64,000 nt of DNA from Prevotella sp. (GTDB taxonomy: Bacteria; Bacteroidota; Bacteroidia; Bacteroidales; Bacteroidaceae): positions 1-64,000 of the forward strand of contig JAFPVC010000028.1 of NCBI GenBank assembly GCA_017413085.1, written 5' to 3'. The translations under genes were made by a program, and so were the position numbers. Shown piece by piece: positions 31,594 to 40,727 of this stretch; position 1 is the first letter of the stretch; the number at the start of each line of letters is the position of its first letter. A model generated the notes under the pieces. The model worked only from the letters and a program-made list of their open reading frames with translations. It ran no database searches and was not told the DNA's origin.

Positions 31594-32355
31594 ATGGCTT
31601 GCATATTACATATAGAAACAAGCACCAACGTGTGCAGCGCAGCTTTGAGCAAAGACGGATTCCTGCTTTACGAAATCACCGACCATGGTGACAACAAAGG
31701 AAGCAATGCGGCTGAGAAACTCGGAGGTTTCGTAAGCGAAGCCCTGAACAAAGCAAAAGACTCTGAACTGAAAATTGATGCCGTCAGTGTGAGCAGCGGC
31801 CCAGGTTCATACACGGGACTGCGTATAGGAGTGTCGATGGCGAAAGGTGTGTGCTACGGCAGCGATGCCAGCCTCATCAGCGTGCCGACACTCGAACTGT
31901 TGTGCGTCCCCATATTGCTGAGCGACCGCATACGCTACACCACATATACAGACGGACAGACAGAGAACCTGACAGCCGAACTTGACGACGATGCCCTGCT
32001 CTGTCCCATGATTGACGCAAGACGCATGGAGGTATTCGCTGCCGTGTACGACCGCGCACTCAATGCGGTGAGGCCAACGCAGGCCGACATCGTTGATGCC
32101 ACCACATACCGCGCACTACTTGACAAGCACGTGGTATACTTCTTTGGCAACGGTGCGGCCAAATGTATGGAAACCATCAACCACCCGAACGCACGCATGA
32201 TCAGCAATGTTGAACCGCTCGCAAAATACATGTTGCCGCTCGCCGACAAGCGTTTCACACAAGGGAAGATGGAAGACGTAGCATATTTCACACCGCAATA
32301 TATAAAGGAATATCAGGCCAAGATGCCAAAGAACCCCTTAAACCAAGCACGATAA
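31594..32355 (+). CDS. tsaB: tRNA threonylcarbamoyladenosine biosynthesis protein TsaB
   Basis: The ATG at 31594 follows the promoter at a short distance. An upstream in-frame start at 31564 would lie before the transcription start. The 253-residue protein shows the TsaB ASKHA-fold marks: ILHIETSTNVCSAAL at the start and VSVSSGPGSYTGLRIGVSMAKG (about residues 66-87). TsaB is the scaffold partner of TsaD in t6A37 synthesis. Its stop codon overlaps the DUF4290 start by one base. Confidence 0.92.
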   Translation: MACILHIETSTNVCSAALSKDGFLLYEITDHGDNKGSNAAEKLGGFVSEALNKAKDSELKIDAVSVSSGPGSYTGLRIGVSMAKGVCYGSDASLISVPTLELLCVPILLSDRIRYTTYTDGQTENLTAELDDDALLCPMIDARRMEVFAAVYDRALNAVRPTQADIVDATTYRALLDKHVVYFFGNGAAKCMETINHPNARMISNVEPLAKYMLPLADKRFTQGKMEDVAYFTPQYIKEYQAKMPKNPLNQAR

Positions 32356-32948
32356 TGGAACTCCAAGGACTTGACTATAACACCACACGCGAGAAGATAC
32401 GCCTGAAGGCATACGGTCGCAACATACAGCAGCTTGTAGAGAAATGCCTTACGCTGCCCACGAAGGAAGAAAGGCAGAAGTTTGCCGAGGAAATAATCAC
32501 AATAATGAAACGTGCCACGCCGCAGTCGCAACAACCTCAAAAAGACCGTATGGCAGTGTTATGGTATCACTTGGCACTGATGAGCAATTTCCAACTCGAC
32601 ATTGACTACCCCTACCCTATCGTACACGAGGACAAGATGGCAACGCCGCCCGACCGCATAGTATACACCAACAAACGACATATGCCAATAAAGCACTACG
32701 GAAGGTTGCTCTTTGAAATGTTCAATCATCTGAAGACCATGTCTGCAGGTCCGGCACGCGACGCTCTCGTGCAGACCACCGCCGGACAGATGCAACGCAG
32801 CCTGCAGATGTGGGGACTGGCCACAGCTGACAAAGAGAAAGTGGCAAGCGACCTTGCACGCTTCACTGACGGGGTGATACAAGTAGACCCACAGGATCTG
32901 AAACTCGACTCTGCGGGCGGGAGCAAGAAAAGAAAAAAGAAAAAATAA
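32355..32948 (+). CDS. DUF4290 family protein
   Basis: The 197-residue protein matches, as I recall it, the Bacteroidetes-specific DUF4290 family: GLDYNTTREKIRLKAYGRNI at the start, a helical middle with HMPIKHYGRL, and a lysine-rich tail (KKRKKKK). It is one base overlapped with tsaB and 20 bp ahead of murA, so it is in the same transcription unit. Its function is unknown. The basic tail could bind nucleic acid. Confidence 0.8.
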   Translation: MELQGLDYNTTREKIRLKAYGRNIQQLVEKCLTLPTKEERQKFAEEIITIMKRATPQSQQPQKDRMAVLWYHLALMSNFQLDIDYPYPIVHEDKMATPPDRIVYTNKRHMPIKHYGRLLFEMFNHLKTMSAGPARDALVQTTAGQMQRSLQMWGLATADKEKVASDLARFTDGVIQVDPQDLKLDSAGGSKKRKKKK

Positions 32949-32968
32949 CGAGGCAGCAGCAAATACAC

Positions 32969-34273
32969 ATGGACAGCTTTATAATAGAAGGAGGCCACGC
33001 TCTAAAGGGAGAAATCACGCCGCAGGGAGCCAAGAACGAAGCACTTGAGGTGATATGTGCCACATTGCTTACTGATAGTGAAATTACTATAAGCAACATT
33101 CCCGACATTCTTGATGTGAACAACCTGATACAGCTATTGCGAGACATCGGCGTAAAGGTGACACGCAAGGATAAGGGTACATACTCTTTTCAGTCAGACG
33201 CACTCGACCTCAACTACCTATCGAGCGATGAATTCGTGAGCAAATGCGCACAGTTGCGCGGTTCGGTTATGATGATCGGACCATTGCTCGGACGCTTCGG
33301 ACGCGCAACGGTGGCAAAACCAGGCGGTGACAAAATAGGACGGCGCAGACTTGACACCCACTTTCTGGGTTTCCACAAACTCGGAGCCGTATATAACCGG
33401 GTGACAGGCCGCAATGTATACGAACTGAAGGCCGACAAACTATGCGGATGCTACATGCTGCTCGACGAGGCTTCTGTAACCGGTACCGCCAACATAGTGA
33501 TGGCAGCCGTGATGGCCGAAGGCACCACAACCATCTACAATGCTGCCTGTGAACCATACATACAGCAACTGTGCAGGATGCTCAACCGCATGGGAGCCAA
33601 CATAAAAGGCATTGGCAGCAACCTGCTCACCATAGAGGGGGTTGACAAACTGCACGGAACCGACCATCGTCTGTTGCCCGACATGATAGAGGTTGGCTCA
33701 TTCATAGCCATGGCGGCAATGGTGGGCGACGGCATACGCGTCAAGGATGTGTCGATACAGAACCTCGGAATCATTCCCGATGCTTTCCGCAGACTTGGCG
33801 TGCAGATAGTGGAAGACGGCGACGACCTATACATACCACGCCATACGCATTACCAAATAGACTCTTTCATCGACGGCACCATCATGACACTGAGCGACGC
33901 ACCGTGGCCTGGACTTACCCCCGACCTGCTCAGCGTATTGATTGTGGTAGCCACACAGGCTCAAGGCTCGGTACTGTTTCACCAGAAGATGTTTGAAAGT
34001 CGTCTGTTCTTTGTAGACAAGCTCATCGACATGGGAGCGCAGATTATCCTGTGCGACCCACATCGCGCCGTGGTAGTGGGCCACGACCACAAGGTGCGTC
34101 TGCGTGCCGGACGCATGTCAAGCCCCGACATCAGAGCCGGCATAGCACTGCTTATTGCCGCGCTATCAGCTGAAGGAACTTCTCAAATAAACAACATATC
34201 GCAGATAGACCGCGGATATGAGGACATAGAGGGACGCCTGAATGCCCTTGGCGCAAGAATAACAAGAGCATAA
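32969..34273 (+). CDS. murA: UDP-N-acetylglucosamine 1-carboxyvinyltransferase with Asp in place of Cys
   Basis: The 434-residue EPSP-synthase-fold enzyme catalyses the first committed step of peptidoglycan synthesis, transferring enolpyruvate from PEP to UDP-GlcNAc. It begins FIIEGGHALKGEITPQGAKN with the conserved lysine and asparagine. The active-site loop reads AKPGGDKIGRRRLDTH: the usual PGGCxIGxRP cysteine (Cys115 in E. coli) is aspartate here (about residue 119). That substitution is known in other bacteria to keep activity and block fosfomycin attack. Length and the rest of the sequence look normal. Confidence 0.95.
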   Translation: MDSFIIEGGHALKGEITPQGAKNEALEVICATLLTDSEITISNIPDILDVNNLIQLLRDIGVKVTRKDKGTYSFQSDALDLNYLSSDEFVSKCAQLRGSVMMIGPLLGRFGRATVAKPGGDKIGRRRLDTHFLGFHKLGAVYNRVTGRNVYELKADKLCGCYMLLDEASVTGTANIVMAAVMAEGTTTIYNAACEPYIQQLCRMLNRMGANIKGIGSNLLTIEGVDKLHGTDHRLLPDMIEVGSFIAMAAMVGDGIRVKDVSIQNLGIIPDAFRRLGVQIVEDGDDLYIPRHTHYQIDSFIDGTIMTLSDAPWPGLTPDLLSVLIVVATQAQGSVLFHQKMFESRLFFVDKLIDMGAQIILCDPHRAVVVGHDHKVRLRAGRMSSPDIRAGIALLIAALSAEGTSQINNISQIDRGYEDIEGRLNALGARITRA

Positions 34274-34331
34274 CACATAACGCACGATGCACGACAAGAG
34301 CACTGTGCGCTGTTATCATGTCGCATAGCTT

Positions 34332-34838
34332 ATGATAAGAAAAAACGATGTCTATAAGATAGGAACGGTAGGCAAAGCCCACGGTTTGAAAGGAGAGGTA
34401 ACAATCCACATCGATGATGATGTGTTTGACCGCACTGAGACAGAGTATCTCATTCTCGAGATTGACGGGATACTGGTGCCGTTCTTCATGGAGGAGTACC
34501 GTTTCAAGACCGACGAAACCGTACTGATGAAGTTTGAGGGTATAGACTCGCAAGAGCGGGCACGCCAGTTGACCGGCACTGAGGTCTTTTTCCCACGCAA
34601 CGAGGCGGTCGACGATAACGATGGTGAACTGTCATACGCCCAGCTCACAGGCTTCACCGTCATAAACTCCGCTGACGGGAAAGCCGTCGGCGAGATAGCC
34701 TACATTGACGAACAGACGGCAAACATAATGTTTGAGTTGACTGACGGTACGCTGCTGCCTGCCGCAGAAGAATTGATAGACGACATCAACATAGAACAGC
34801 GCACCATAACACTGCGCATTGCCGACGGACTACTGTAA
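34332..34838 (+). CDS. rimM: Ribosome maturation factor RimM
   Basis: The 168-residue protein has the two RimM domains: an N-terminal beta barrel with YKIGTVGKAHGLKGEVTI and a C-terminal PRC-type barrel with LPAAEELIDDINIEQRTITL. RimM binds ribosomal protein S19 and assists 30S head assembly. It follows murA by 58 bp in the same orientation. Confidence 0.93.
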   Translation: MIRKNDVYKIGTVGKAHGLKGEVTIHIDDDVFDRTETEYLILEIDGILVPFFMEEYRFKTDETVLMKFEGIDSQERARQLTGTEVFFPRNEAVDDNDGELSYAQLTGFTVINSADGKAVGEIAYIDEQTANIMFELTDGTLLPAAEELIDDINIEQRTITLRIADGLL

Positions 34839-34877
34839 TACTAACACAATAAAAACAACAACGCTTTCTAACGCTAC

Positions 34878-35894
34878 ATGGACACTTTACTATACATAGG
34901 AGAATTTCTAATCGGATTGTTGGTCATTATAAAGGGTGCAGACTGGCTCACTGACGGTTCGGCATCGGTGGCACGCAGGTTCGGCATTCCATCACTCGTA
35001 GTGGGCATGACCATAGTGGCCGTAGGCAGTTCGGCTCCCGAACTTGTAGTCAGCATCATGGCAGCAATCAAGGGCAATGCCGACATGGCCGTGGGCAATG
35101 TAGTGGGTAGCAACATCTTCAACATACTTGGCATAATGGGTATTACGGCAATGGTATCACCTATAATGGTGGAGCGCGGCAACGTAAGGAACGACGTGCC
35201 ATTCGCCGTATTGTCAAGCGCAGTAATAGCGATAACAGCCTTCGACTCATTCTTCACGCCCGGTGCAGTAAACAGCATAAGCCGCACCGACGGACTGCTC
35301 ATGCTTGCCATGTTCGCCATATTCATGTCATACACGCTGGCATTGACCGGGCAGGAAAAGAAAGGAAGCAACACAAAGGCTGAAGATACCACAGATGGGG
35401 TTGAAGGAAACAGCAAGAAGGACAAAGAACCAGGATTACTTCTTTCTTCATTCTTCATCGTTATCGGTCTTGCATGTCTAATACTCGGCGGCGACTGGCT
35501 CGTAAACGGTGCCTCCGGCATAGCCTCAGCCATGGGCATAAGTGATGCGATAATAGCACTTACGATAGTGAGTGCCGGAACGTCGGCTCCCGAACTGGCC
35601 GCCTCGGTGATGGCGGCACGCAAGGGCGATACCGCCATGGCCTTAGGAAACATTGTAGGCAGCGTCGTATTCAATGTATTTTTCGTGCTCGGCATAGCAG
35701 CAAGCATCCTGCCGCTTGGCGCCGGCGGCATCACATGGTTCGACATCACCACACTGTTCGTTGCCTCATGCGTACTGTGGCTGTTCTGCCGTTTCGGCAA
35801 ACGCTACCTGACGCTGACCCGAACTGAGGGAGCTATCTTGACGCTGATGGCCATAGCATATTACACAGTGCTGATTGTCAAGGCCGGGCATTAA
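34878..35894 (+). CDS. Calcium/sodium antiporter (CaCA family, YrbG-like)
   Basis: The 338-residue membrane protein has two inverted homologous halves of about five segments each. Each half bears an alpha-repeat ion-binding motif: VGSSAPELVVSI (about residues 52-63) and AGTSAPELAASV (about 232-243). Glycine-rich GNVVGSN and GNIVGSV motifs accompany them. This is the K+-independent Na+/Ca2+ exchanger layout. A hydrophilic loop at about residues 155-185 (EKKGSNTKAEDTTDGVEGN) is followed by a stretch encoded by CTTCATTCTTCAT-type simple sequence. Confidence 0.92.
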   Translation: MDTLLYIGEFLIGLLVIIKGADWLTDGSASVARRFGIPSLVVGMTIVAVGSSAPELVVSIMAAIKGNADMAVGNVVGSNIFNILGIMGITAMVSPIMVERGNVRNDVPFAVLSSAVIAITAFDSFFTPGAVNSISRTDGLLMLAMFAIFMSYTLALTGQEKKGSNTKAEDTTDGVEGNSKKDKEPGLLLSSFFIVIGLACLILGGDWLVNGASGIASAMGISDAIIALTIVSAGTSAPELAASVMAARKGDTAMALGNIVGSVVFNVFFVLGIAASILPLGAGGITWFDITTLFVASCVLWLFCRFGKRYLTLTRTEGAILTLMAIAYYTVLIVKAGH

Positions 35895-35970
35895 ACGTCT
35901 AACCATTAAGCACGGAGCAACGCACATAATCTGACAAGAGCTTTTTTTGAAGCTATCGGCAAACAAAAAC

Positions 35971-38688
35971 ATGACTATTCTATTCAATATACACTACGAC
36001 ACTGCTCAAGGCGAATGCCTATACATAAACCTGCAGCACGACGGGTCTCTTGAGACACTGCGCATGACCAAGCAGGGCGGAGACCTGTGGCGATATGAAC
36101 TGCGCTGCGACGGTTGGAGCGAAGAATACATTGACTACCATTACTCTCTGCAAAAAGAAGGCAAGACGTTGCGCACAGAGTGGACTACCCAGGCACACCG
36201 TATATATATAAAGCGCAGCAACATCACCACATACACAGTGTGGGATACATGGATAAGCATCCCCTACGACACATATCTCTACACATCTGCTTTCGCACAG
36301 TGCGTGAACCGACGCGAGAGTCATGGTGCATACTTTCGCGAGAGTCCCACCGCCATAAGGCTGAAGGTACGCGCACCGCAACTGCGCGGTTTTGAGCATC
36401 TGGTGCTTACGGGCAGCCACCCCGTATTGGGCGAATGGAATCTTACCCGCGCACTGCCATGCACTGAGCAGGCCATGAACGAATGGGTATGCGAAATCAG
36501 CGCTGAATACCTTGCCGAACAGACACTCGAATTCAAGTTTGTTGCCGTAAGAGACGGCGATGAGCAGAACTATCCTCTCTGGGAAACGGAAGACAACCGC
36601 ACACTCCTCGTGCCACGCCTCAGACAGGGCGAGATAATGGAATATGAATTGTCACAGGCTTTCTTCAAGATATGGAACGTAAAGAAAGCCGGCACATTGA
36701 TACCTGTGTTTTCCCTGCGTACCGACGGCAGTTTCGGTGTTGGCGACTTCGGCGACCTGTGCCGCATGATTGACTGGGTGGAATACACCGGACAACGATT
36801 GCTGCAGGTGCTGCCCATCAACGACACCACGATTCTGCGTACATGGAGAGACTCATACCCTTACTCATGCATCAGTGTATTTGCGCTGCATCCTCTGTAT
36901 GCCGACCTGCGGCAACTGCCTCCACTCAACGACAAAGCCAAGGCTGCCGAACTTGAGGAACTGCGCAAGGAACTTAATTCCCTGCCAGAGATAGACTACG
37001 ACAGGGTGATTCACGCCAAGGAGGAATATCTACGGCTGCTCTATGCACAAGAGCGCACACAGGTTTTCGCAAGCGACGGTTTCAAGAAATGGTTTGCCGA
37101 AGAGGAAGGCTGGCTCGTACCATACGCTCAATACAGTTACCTACGCGATGAATACGGCACAGCCGATTTCACCAAGTGGCCAGACCACAACACCTGGAGC
37201 GAGTCTGAGCGTGACACGCTGAAGAACCCACGCAGCAATGCTTACAAAAAGGCATCTTATTATTACTACGTACAATACATCCTCGCACAGCAGATGCGCA
37301 AGGCTCACGAGCATGCCCGCGAGAAACGAGTGATACTGAAGGGCGACATTCCTATCGGCGTGCATCCGTTGAGCTGCGACGTATGGCAGGAGCCACGCTA
37401 TTTCAACCGTGAATATCAGACGGGCGCACCACCCGATGATTTCTCCATCAATGGACAGAACTGGGGCTTTCCCACATACAACTGGGACGAGATGCTGCGT
37501 GACGGCTGCCAGTGGTGGGTGCGCCGCTTCCAGAGCATGCAAAGGTATTTTGACGCATACCGCATTGACCATGTGCTGGGATTCTTCCGTATATGGGAGA
37601 TACCAGACCATGCCGTCCACGGACTGCTCGGACAGTTTCAGCCCGCCCTGGGACTTACTCCTGCCGAGATTACTGCCTACGGTCTGCCGTTCCGCAGTGA
37701 AGTATTCACAGAACCGTATATCAACAAGGAGATTGTAGAAGACATCTTCAAGGACAAAGCGGCATACGTGCGCGACACATTCCTCATGCCACTCACCAAC
37801 GGCCGGTATAAACTGCGCCCGGAGGTTGACACGCAGAAGAAGGTGCAGAAGTTCTTTGCTTCACTAAAAGACACAGAACAAGACAACCTGGATTCATTCT
37901 TGGTTCTTCACTCTTCATTCCTTCGCGACGGGCTCTACACCCTGCTGAGCAACATTCTCTTCCTGCCTGACCACAAGAAGGCCGGACTGTACCATCCGCG
38001 AATAGCAGCCCAGCACTCCCACACATTCAAGATGCTACTGACCGAACAGGAGCAACGCAACTTCAACCGTCTCTACGACGACTATTTCTATCACCGCAAC
38101 AACCTCTTCTGGCAGCGCGAGGCTATGAAGAAACTGCCACGCCTGATTGAGGCTACGCGAATGCTCGTCTGCGCTGAAGACCTGGGAATGATTCCACCGT
38201 GCGTTCCCACGGTGATGAACGACCTGCGCATCCTGTCGCTCGAGGTTCAGTCTATGCCCAAGGAATACGGAGTGCGCTTCGGCAATCCCGAGCACTACCC
38301 CTATCGTTCCGTCTGCATCATCGACAGCCACGACATGGCACCACTGCGACAATGGTGGGACGAAGACGAGCAGCGCGCACAGGAATACTACTCACAGATG
38401 CTCGGCCGCCGCGACATTGCGCCGCATCCCCTGCCTTGCTGGCTGGCACGCGACATCATCTGCCGCAACCTGCTGGCCGAGTCGATGCTCTGCGTAATGT
38501 CGCTGCAAGACTGGCTTGCCATAAGTGAAGACCTGCGCCACCCCGACCCGAATGCCGAGCGTATTAATATTCCTGCCAATCCACACCACTATTGGCGCTA
38601 CCGCATGCACATCACCATCGACGACATGATGCGCAACCATCGCTTCTGCGACGACGTGGCTGAGATAATACGCCAGTCAGGCAGGTGA
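35971..38688 (+). CDS. malQ: 4-alpha-glucanotransferase, DPE2-like with two starch-binding domains
   Basis: From the ATG at 35971, the product is about 905 residues, much longer than E. coli MalQ. Two N-terminal CBM20-like domains (about residues 1-110 and 125-235) precede a GH77 barrel with an insertion, as in plant cytosolic DPE2. Catalytic residues: nucleophile D in YFDAYRIDHVLGFFR, acid/base E in VCAEDLGM and D in SHDMAPLRQWW. It transfers glucan segments between maltose or maltodextrins and larger glucans. A simple CTTCATTCTT-type sequence encodes FLVLHSSFL at about residues 645-653. Confidence 0.92.
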   Translation: MTILFNIHYDTAQGECLYINLQHDGSLETLRMTKQGGDLWRYELRCDGWSEEYIDYHYSLQKEGKTLRTEWTTQAHRIYIKRSNITTYTVWDTWISIPYDTYLYTSAFAQCVNRRESHGAYFRESPTAIRLKVRAPQLRGFEHLVLTGSHPVLGEWNLTRALPCTEQAMNEWVCEISAEYLAEQTLEFKFVAVRDGDEQNYPLWETEDNRTLLVPRLRQGEIMEYELSQAFFKIWNVKKAGTLIPVFSLRTDGSFGVGDFGDLCRMIDWVEYTGQRLLQVLPINDTTILRTWRDSYPYSCISVFALHPLYADLRQLPPLNDKAKAAELEELRKELNSLPEIDYDRVIHAKEEYLRLLYAQERTQVFASDGFKKWFAEEEGWLVPYAQYSYLRDEYGTADFTKWPDHNTWSESERDTLKNPRSNAYKKASYYYYVQYILAQQMRKAHEHAREKRVILKGDIPIGVHPLSCDVWQEPRYFNREYQTGAPPDDFSINGQNWGFPTYNWDEMLRDGCQWWVRRFQSMQRYFDAYRIDHVLGFFRIWEIPDHAVHGLLGQFQPALGLTPAEITAYGLPFRSEVFTEPYINKEIVEDIFKDKAAYVRDTFLMPLTNGRYKLRPEVDTQKKVQKFFASLKDTEQDNLDSFLVLHSSFLRDGLYTLLSNILFLPDHKKAGLYHPRIAAQHSHTFKMLLTEQEQRNFNRLYDDYFYHRNNLFWQREAMKKLPRLIEATRMLVCAEDLGMIPPCVPTVMNDLRILSLEVQSMPKEYGVRFGNPEHYPYRSVCIIDSHDMAPLRQWWDEDEQRAQEYYSQMLGRRDIAPHPLPCWLARDIICRNLLAESMLCVMSLQDWLAISEDLRHPDPNAERINIPANPHHYWRYRMHITIDDMMRNHRFCDDVAEIIRQSGR

Positions 38689-38692
38689 TTAT

Positions 38693-38790
38693 TAATACAC
38701 AATTCACAATGCATAATGCATAATTGGCTACCGCATGATTAATGCATAATGCATAATTGGCTGCCGCATGGTAATTATGAATTATAAATT
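38693..38790 (+). repeat. ATGCATAATGCATAATT repeats with CCGCATG cores
   Basis: CACAATGCATAATGCATAAT units are followed by GGCTACCGCATGATT (about 38724-38736), another run of the same units, and GGCTGCCGCATGGTAATT (about 38760-38777). The run of ATGAATTAT units that follows contains the start codon of the PfkB-family gene (38791). Confidence 0.65.
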
Positions 38791-39732
38791 ATGAATTATA
38801 ATAAGGTCATTGGTCTCGGCGAGACCGTATACGACATAATATTCCGCAACGACCAGCCGCTAAAGGCCGTGCCGGGCGGTTCTGCCTTCAACGCCATAAT
38901 ATCGCTTGGGCGTTGCGGTGCACCTTGCCTTATGTGCAGTGAGGTGGGCGATGACCGCGTGGGTAGCATCGTAACACGCTTCCTTGCCGCCAACGGCGTG
39001 CAGACGGATTACGTCTACCGTCATCCTGGAACGCAGTCACACATCTCGCTGGCTTTCCTCAACGAACGCAACGATGCAGAATACCAGTTCTACAAGATGC
39101 ACGACGCTCTCTCCATGCCTCTCGACATGCCGGAGGTCAACGCGGGCGACATCCTGCTGTTTGGTTCCTACTTCGCCGTCAACCCCATGGTGCGTCACTA
39201 TGTCTGTGCCATGCTCGAAAGGGCGAACGCGGCACAGGCCCTAATATACTACGACGTGAATTTCCGCCGTTCTCATCTGCCCGACCTGCCCGAAATGATG
39301 CCGCGCATTACACATAACATGCAAATGGCAACGGTGGTTCGCGGCTCACGCGAGGACTTCCAGTTGCTTTTCGGTAGCGACAACCCTGACGAGGTATACG
39401 AGAAGCACATAGCACCGCTATGCGACACTTTCATCTATACCGATGCCGACCAACCCGTGCGTGTGTTTACACCACGCTTCCGCACTCAGTATGCGGCCAA
39501 GCCCATACAGACGGTCAGCACTATCGGTGCTGGCGACAATTTCAACGCCGGCTTCTGCTATGCTCTGACACGCTGCGGCATAGACTCGCCACAGGCTCTG
39601 TCGCAAACAGACGAAAAGACGTTTGCCAAACTCATAAGCTACGGACAGTGTTTCTCCTCACACGTTTGCCAGTCGCTCGACAACTACGTCTCGACCGACT
39701 TTGCCAAAGAGATTAAAGAATTGAAAAATTGA
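38791..39732 (+). CDS. PfkB family carbohydrate kinase (fructokinase-like)
   Basis: The 313-residue protein is ribokinase-like: PGGSAFNAIISLGRCG near the N-terminus (signature 1) and STIGAGDNFNAGFCYA (about residues 245-260), with the catalytic aspartate, near the C-terminus. A fructokinase or similar hexose kinase is most likely; its neighbour malQ suits sugar metabolism, but the substrate is not determined. The start codon lies in an ATGAATTAT simple repeat. The C-terminal ELKN and stop lie in a GAATTGAAAAATTGAAGG repeat. Confidence 0.85.
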   Translation: MNYNKVIGLGETVYDIIFRNDQPLKAVPGGSAFNAIISLGRCGAPCLMCSEVGDDRVGSIVTRFLAANGVQTDYVYRHPGTQSHISLAFLNERNDAEYQFYKMHDALSMPLDMPEVNAGDILLFGSYFAVNPMVRHYVCAMLERANAAQALIYYDVNFRRSHLPDLPEMMPRITHNMQMATVVRGSREDFQLLFGSDNPDEVYEKHIAPLCDTFIYTDADQPVRVFTPRFRTQYAAKPIQTVSTIGAGDNFNAGFCYALTRCGIDSPQALSQTDEKTFAKLISYGQCFSSHVCQSLDNYVSTDFAKEIKELKN

Positions 39733-39838
39733 AGGATGGAAGAATTGAAAAATTGAAGGATGGAAGAATGGAAGAATTAAAGGATTAAAGGATTGAAGAA
39801 TTGAAGAATTGAAATATTGAAGAATTGAAGGATAGAAA
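39720..39838 (+). repeat. GAAGGATGGAAGAATTGAA simple repeat
   Basis: About 120 bp of tandem-like GAAGAATT, GAAGGATGG and GGATTAAA units fill the gap between the PfkB and DUF1599 genes and overlap the PfkB stop codon. No unique sequence remains between the two genes. Confidence 0.7.
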
Positions 39839-39840
39839 AT

Positions 39841-40374
39841 ATGACAAACACCAACCAGCAGTTCAAGGAGGCCTTGGAGCTCTGCCGCGACATATTCCAA
39901 AAGAAGCTCTACGACTACAAACCGTCGTGGCGCATGCTGCGCCCGCAGTCACTCACCGACCAGCTCTTCATCAAGGCCAAGCGCATACGCACGCTTGAGG
40001 TGACGGGCGAGTCGCTCGTGGGCGAAGGTATACTGCCTGAGTTCATGGCACTTATCAACTACGGCATCGTGGGTCTGATACAGTTGGAGAAGGGTTATGC
40101 CGACAAGGTCGACATGACCAACGACGAGGCTATGGCCCTGTATGACGAATATGCAGAGGAGTGTCTCAGCCTGATGCAGAAGAAGAACCATGACTACGGC
40201 GAGGCGTGGCGCGATATGCGCGTGTCGTCATACACCGACATTATTCTCACCAAACTTGAGCGCATCAAGGAGATTGAAGACAAGAACGGCCTGACCACGG
40301 TAAGCGAGGGCATCGACTCCAACTATATGGACATTATCAACTACTCCGTCTTCGCCGTAATAAAACTGAGTTGA
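39841..40374 (+). CDS. DUF1599 (nucleotide-modification-associated type) protein
   Basis: The 177-residue protein is an internal duplication. FQKKLYDYKPSWRMLR plus an IKAKRIRTLE helix in the first half corresponds to MQKKNHDYGEAWRDMR plus LTKLERIKEIE in the second. This is the DUF1599 layout found widely in Bacteroidetes. The name comes from its association with DNA-base-modification genes in comparative genomics; in this window no such genes are near. The biochemical role is unknown. Confidence 0.8.
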   Translation: MTNTNQQFKEALELCRDIFQKKLYDYKPSWRMLRPQSLTDQLFIKAKRIRTLEVTGESLVGEGILPEFMALINYGIVGLIQLEKGYADKVDMTNDEAMALYDEYAEECLSLMQKKNHDYGEAWRDMRVSSYTDIILTKLERIKEIEDKNGLTTVSEGIDSNYMDIINYSVFAVIKLS

Positions 40375-40433
40375 GATTTTGTAATGACTTTGGAATAAGG
40401 TTAGAAGAAAAAGAAACATATTATCGTATCTGT

Positions 40434-40472
40434 GCAACAGAATCCGTTGAGGGTTCTGTTGCTTTTTTTTTT
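40434..40472 (+). terminator. Rho-independent terminator after DUF1599
   Basis: GCAACAGAA (40434-40442) pairs with TTCTGTTGC (40454-40462) and is followed by ten T residues (40463-40472). The orientation ends the transcript that includes DUF1599. Confidence 0.88.
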
Positions 40473-40659
40473 ACCTTTGCATTCAACTTCGCTATACTCA
40501 GAGTGAATAGTGAATAGTGAAAAATCCCATCCGGGTAACAATTATGAAATAGTTGTTTAGTAGATTAGTCGTTTCGGCAACAATAGGACAAAATAGTTAA
40601 ATGATGTAAACTTATTGATAAATCATGGATATAGTGGCGTGGCTTTGCAAAGAATTGTG

Positions 40660-40667
40660 TAAATTTG
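40660..40667 (+). promoter_or_regulatory. -7 box of the GH115-GH95 operon (TAAATTTG)
   Basis: TAAATTTG fits the consensus and lies 60 bp before the GH115 start. No TTTG sits at the right distance upstream, which would suit an inducible promoter needing an activator. Confidence 0.5.
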
Positions 40668-40727
40668 CATACGCTACACACTTTTTATCCAATCAATCCA
40701 TTATTCCTAAAGTATTAAAGTGACGAA

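Larger units (their letters stand above)
40375..40727. other. Intergenic stretch with terminator, repeat and GH115 promoter
   Basis: These 353 bp hold a strong terminator (40434-40472), the CTTCGCTATACTCAGAG repeat followed by GTGAATAGTGAA units (40484-40530), and the -7 box of the GH115-GH95 operon (40660-40667). The remaining 110 bp between the repeat and the box could contain regulatory sites. I see no clear dyad there. Confidence 0.6.

Noticed and set aside
39720-39838. GAAGAATTG repeat arrays as a possible CRISPR
   Set aside because: The units are 8-10 bp with no spacers of constant length and no cas genes are present.
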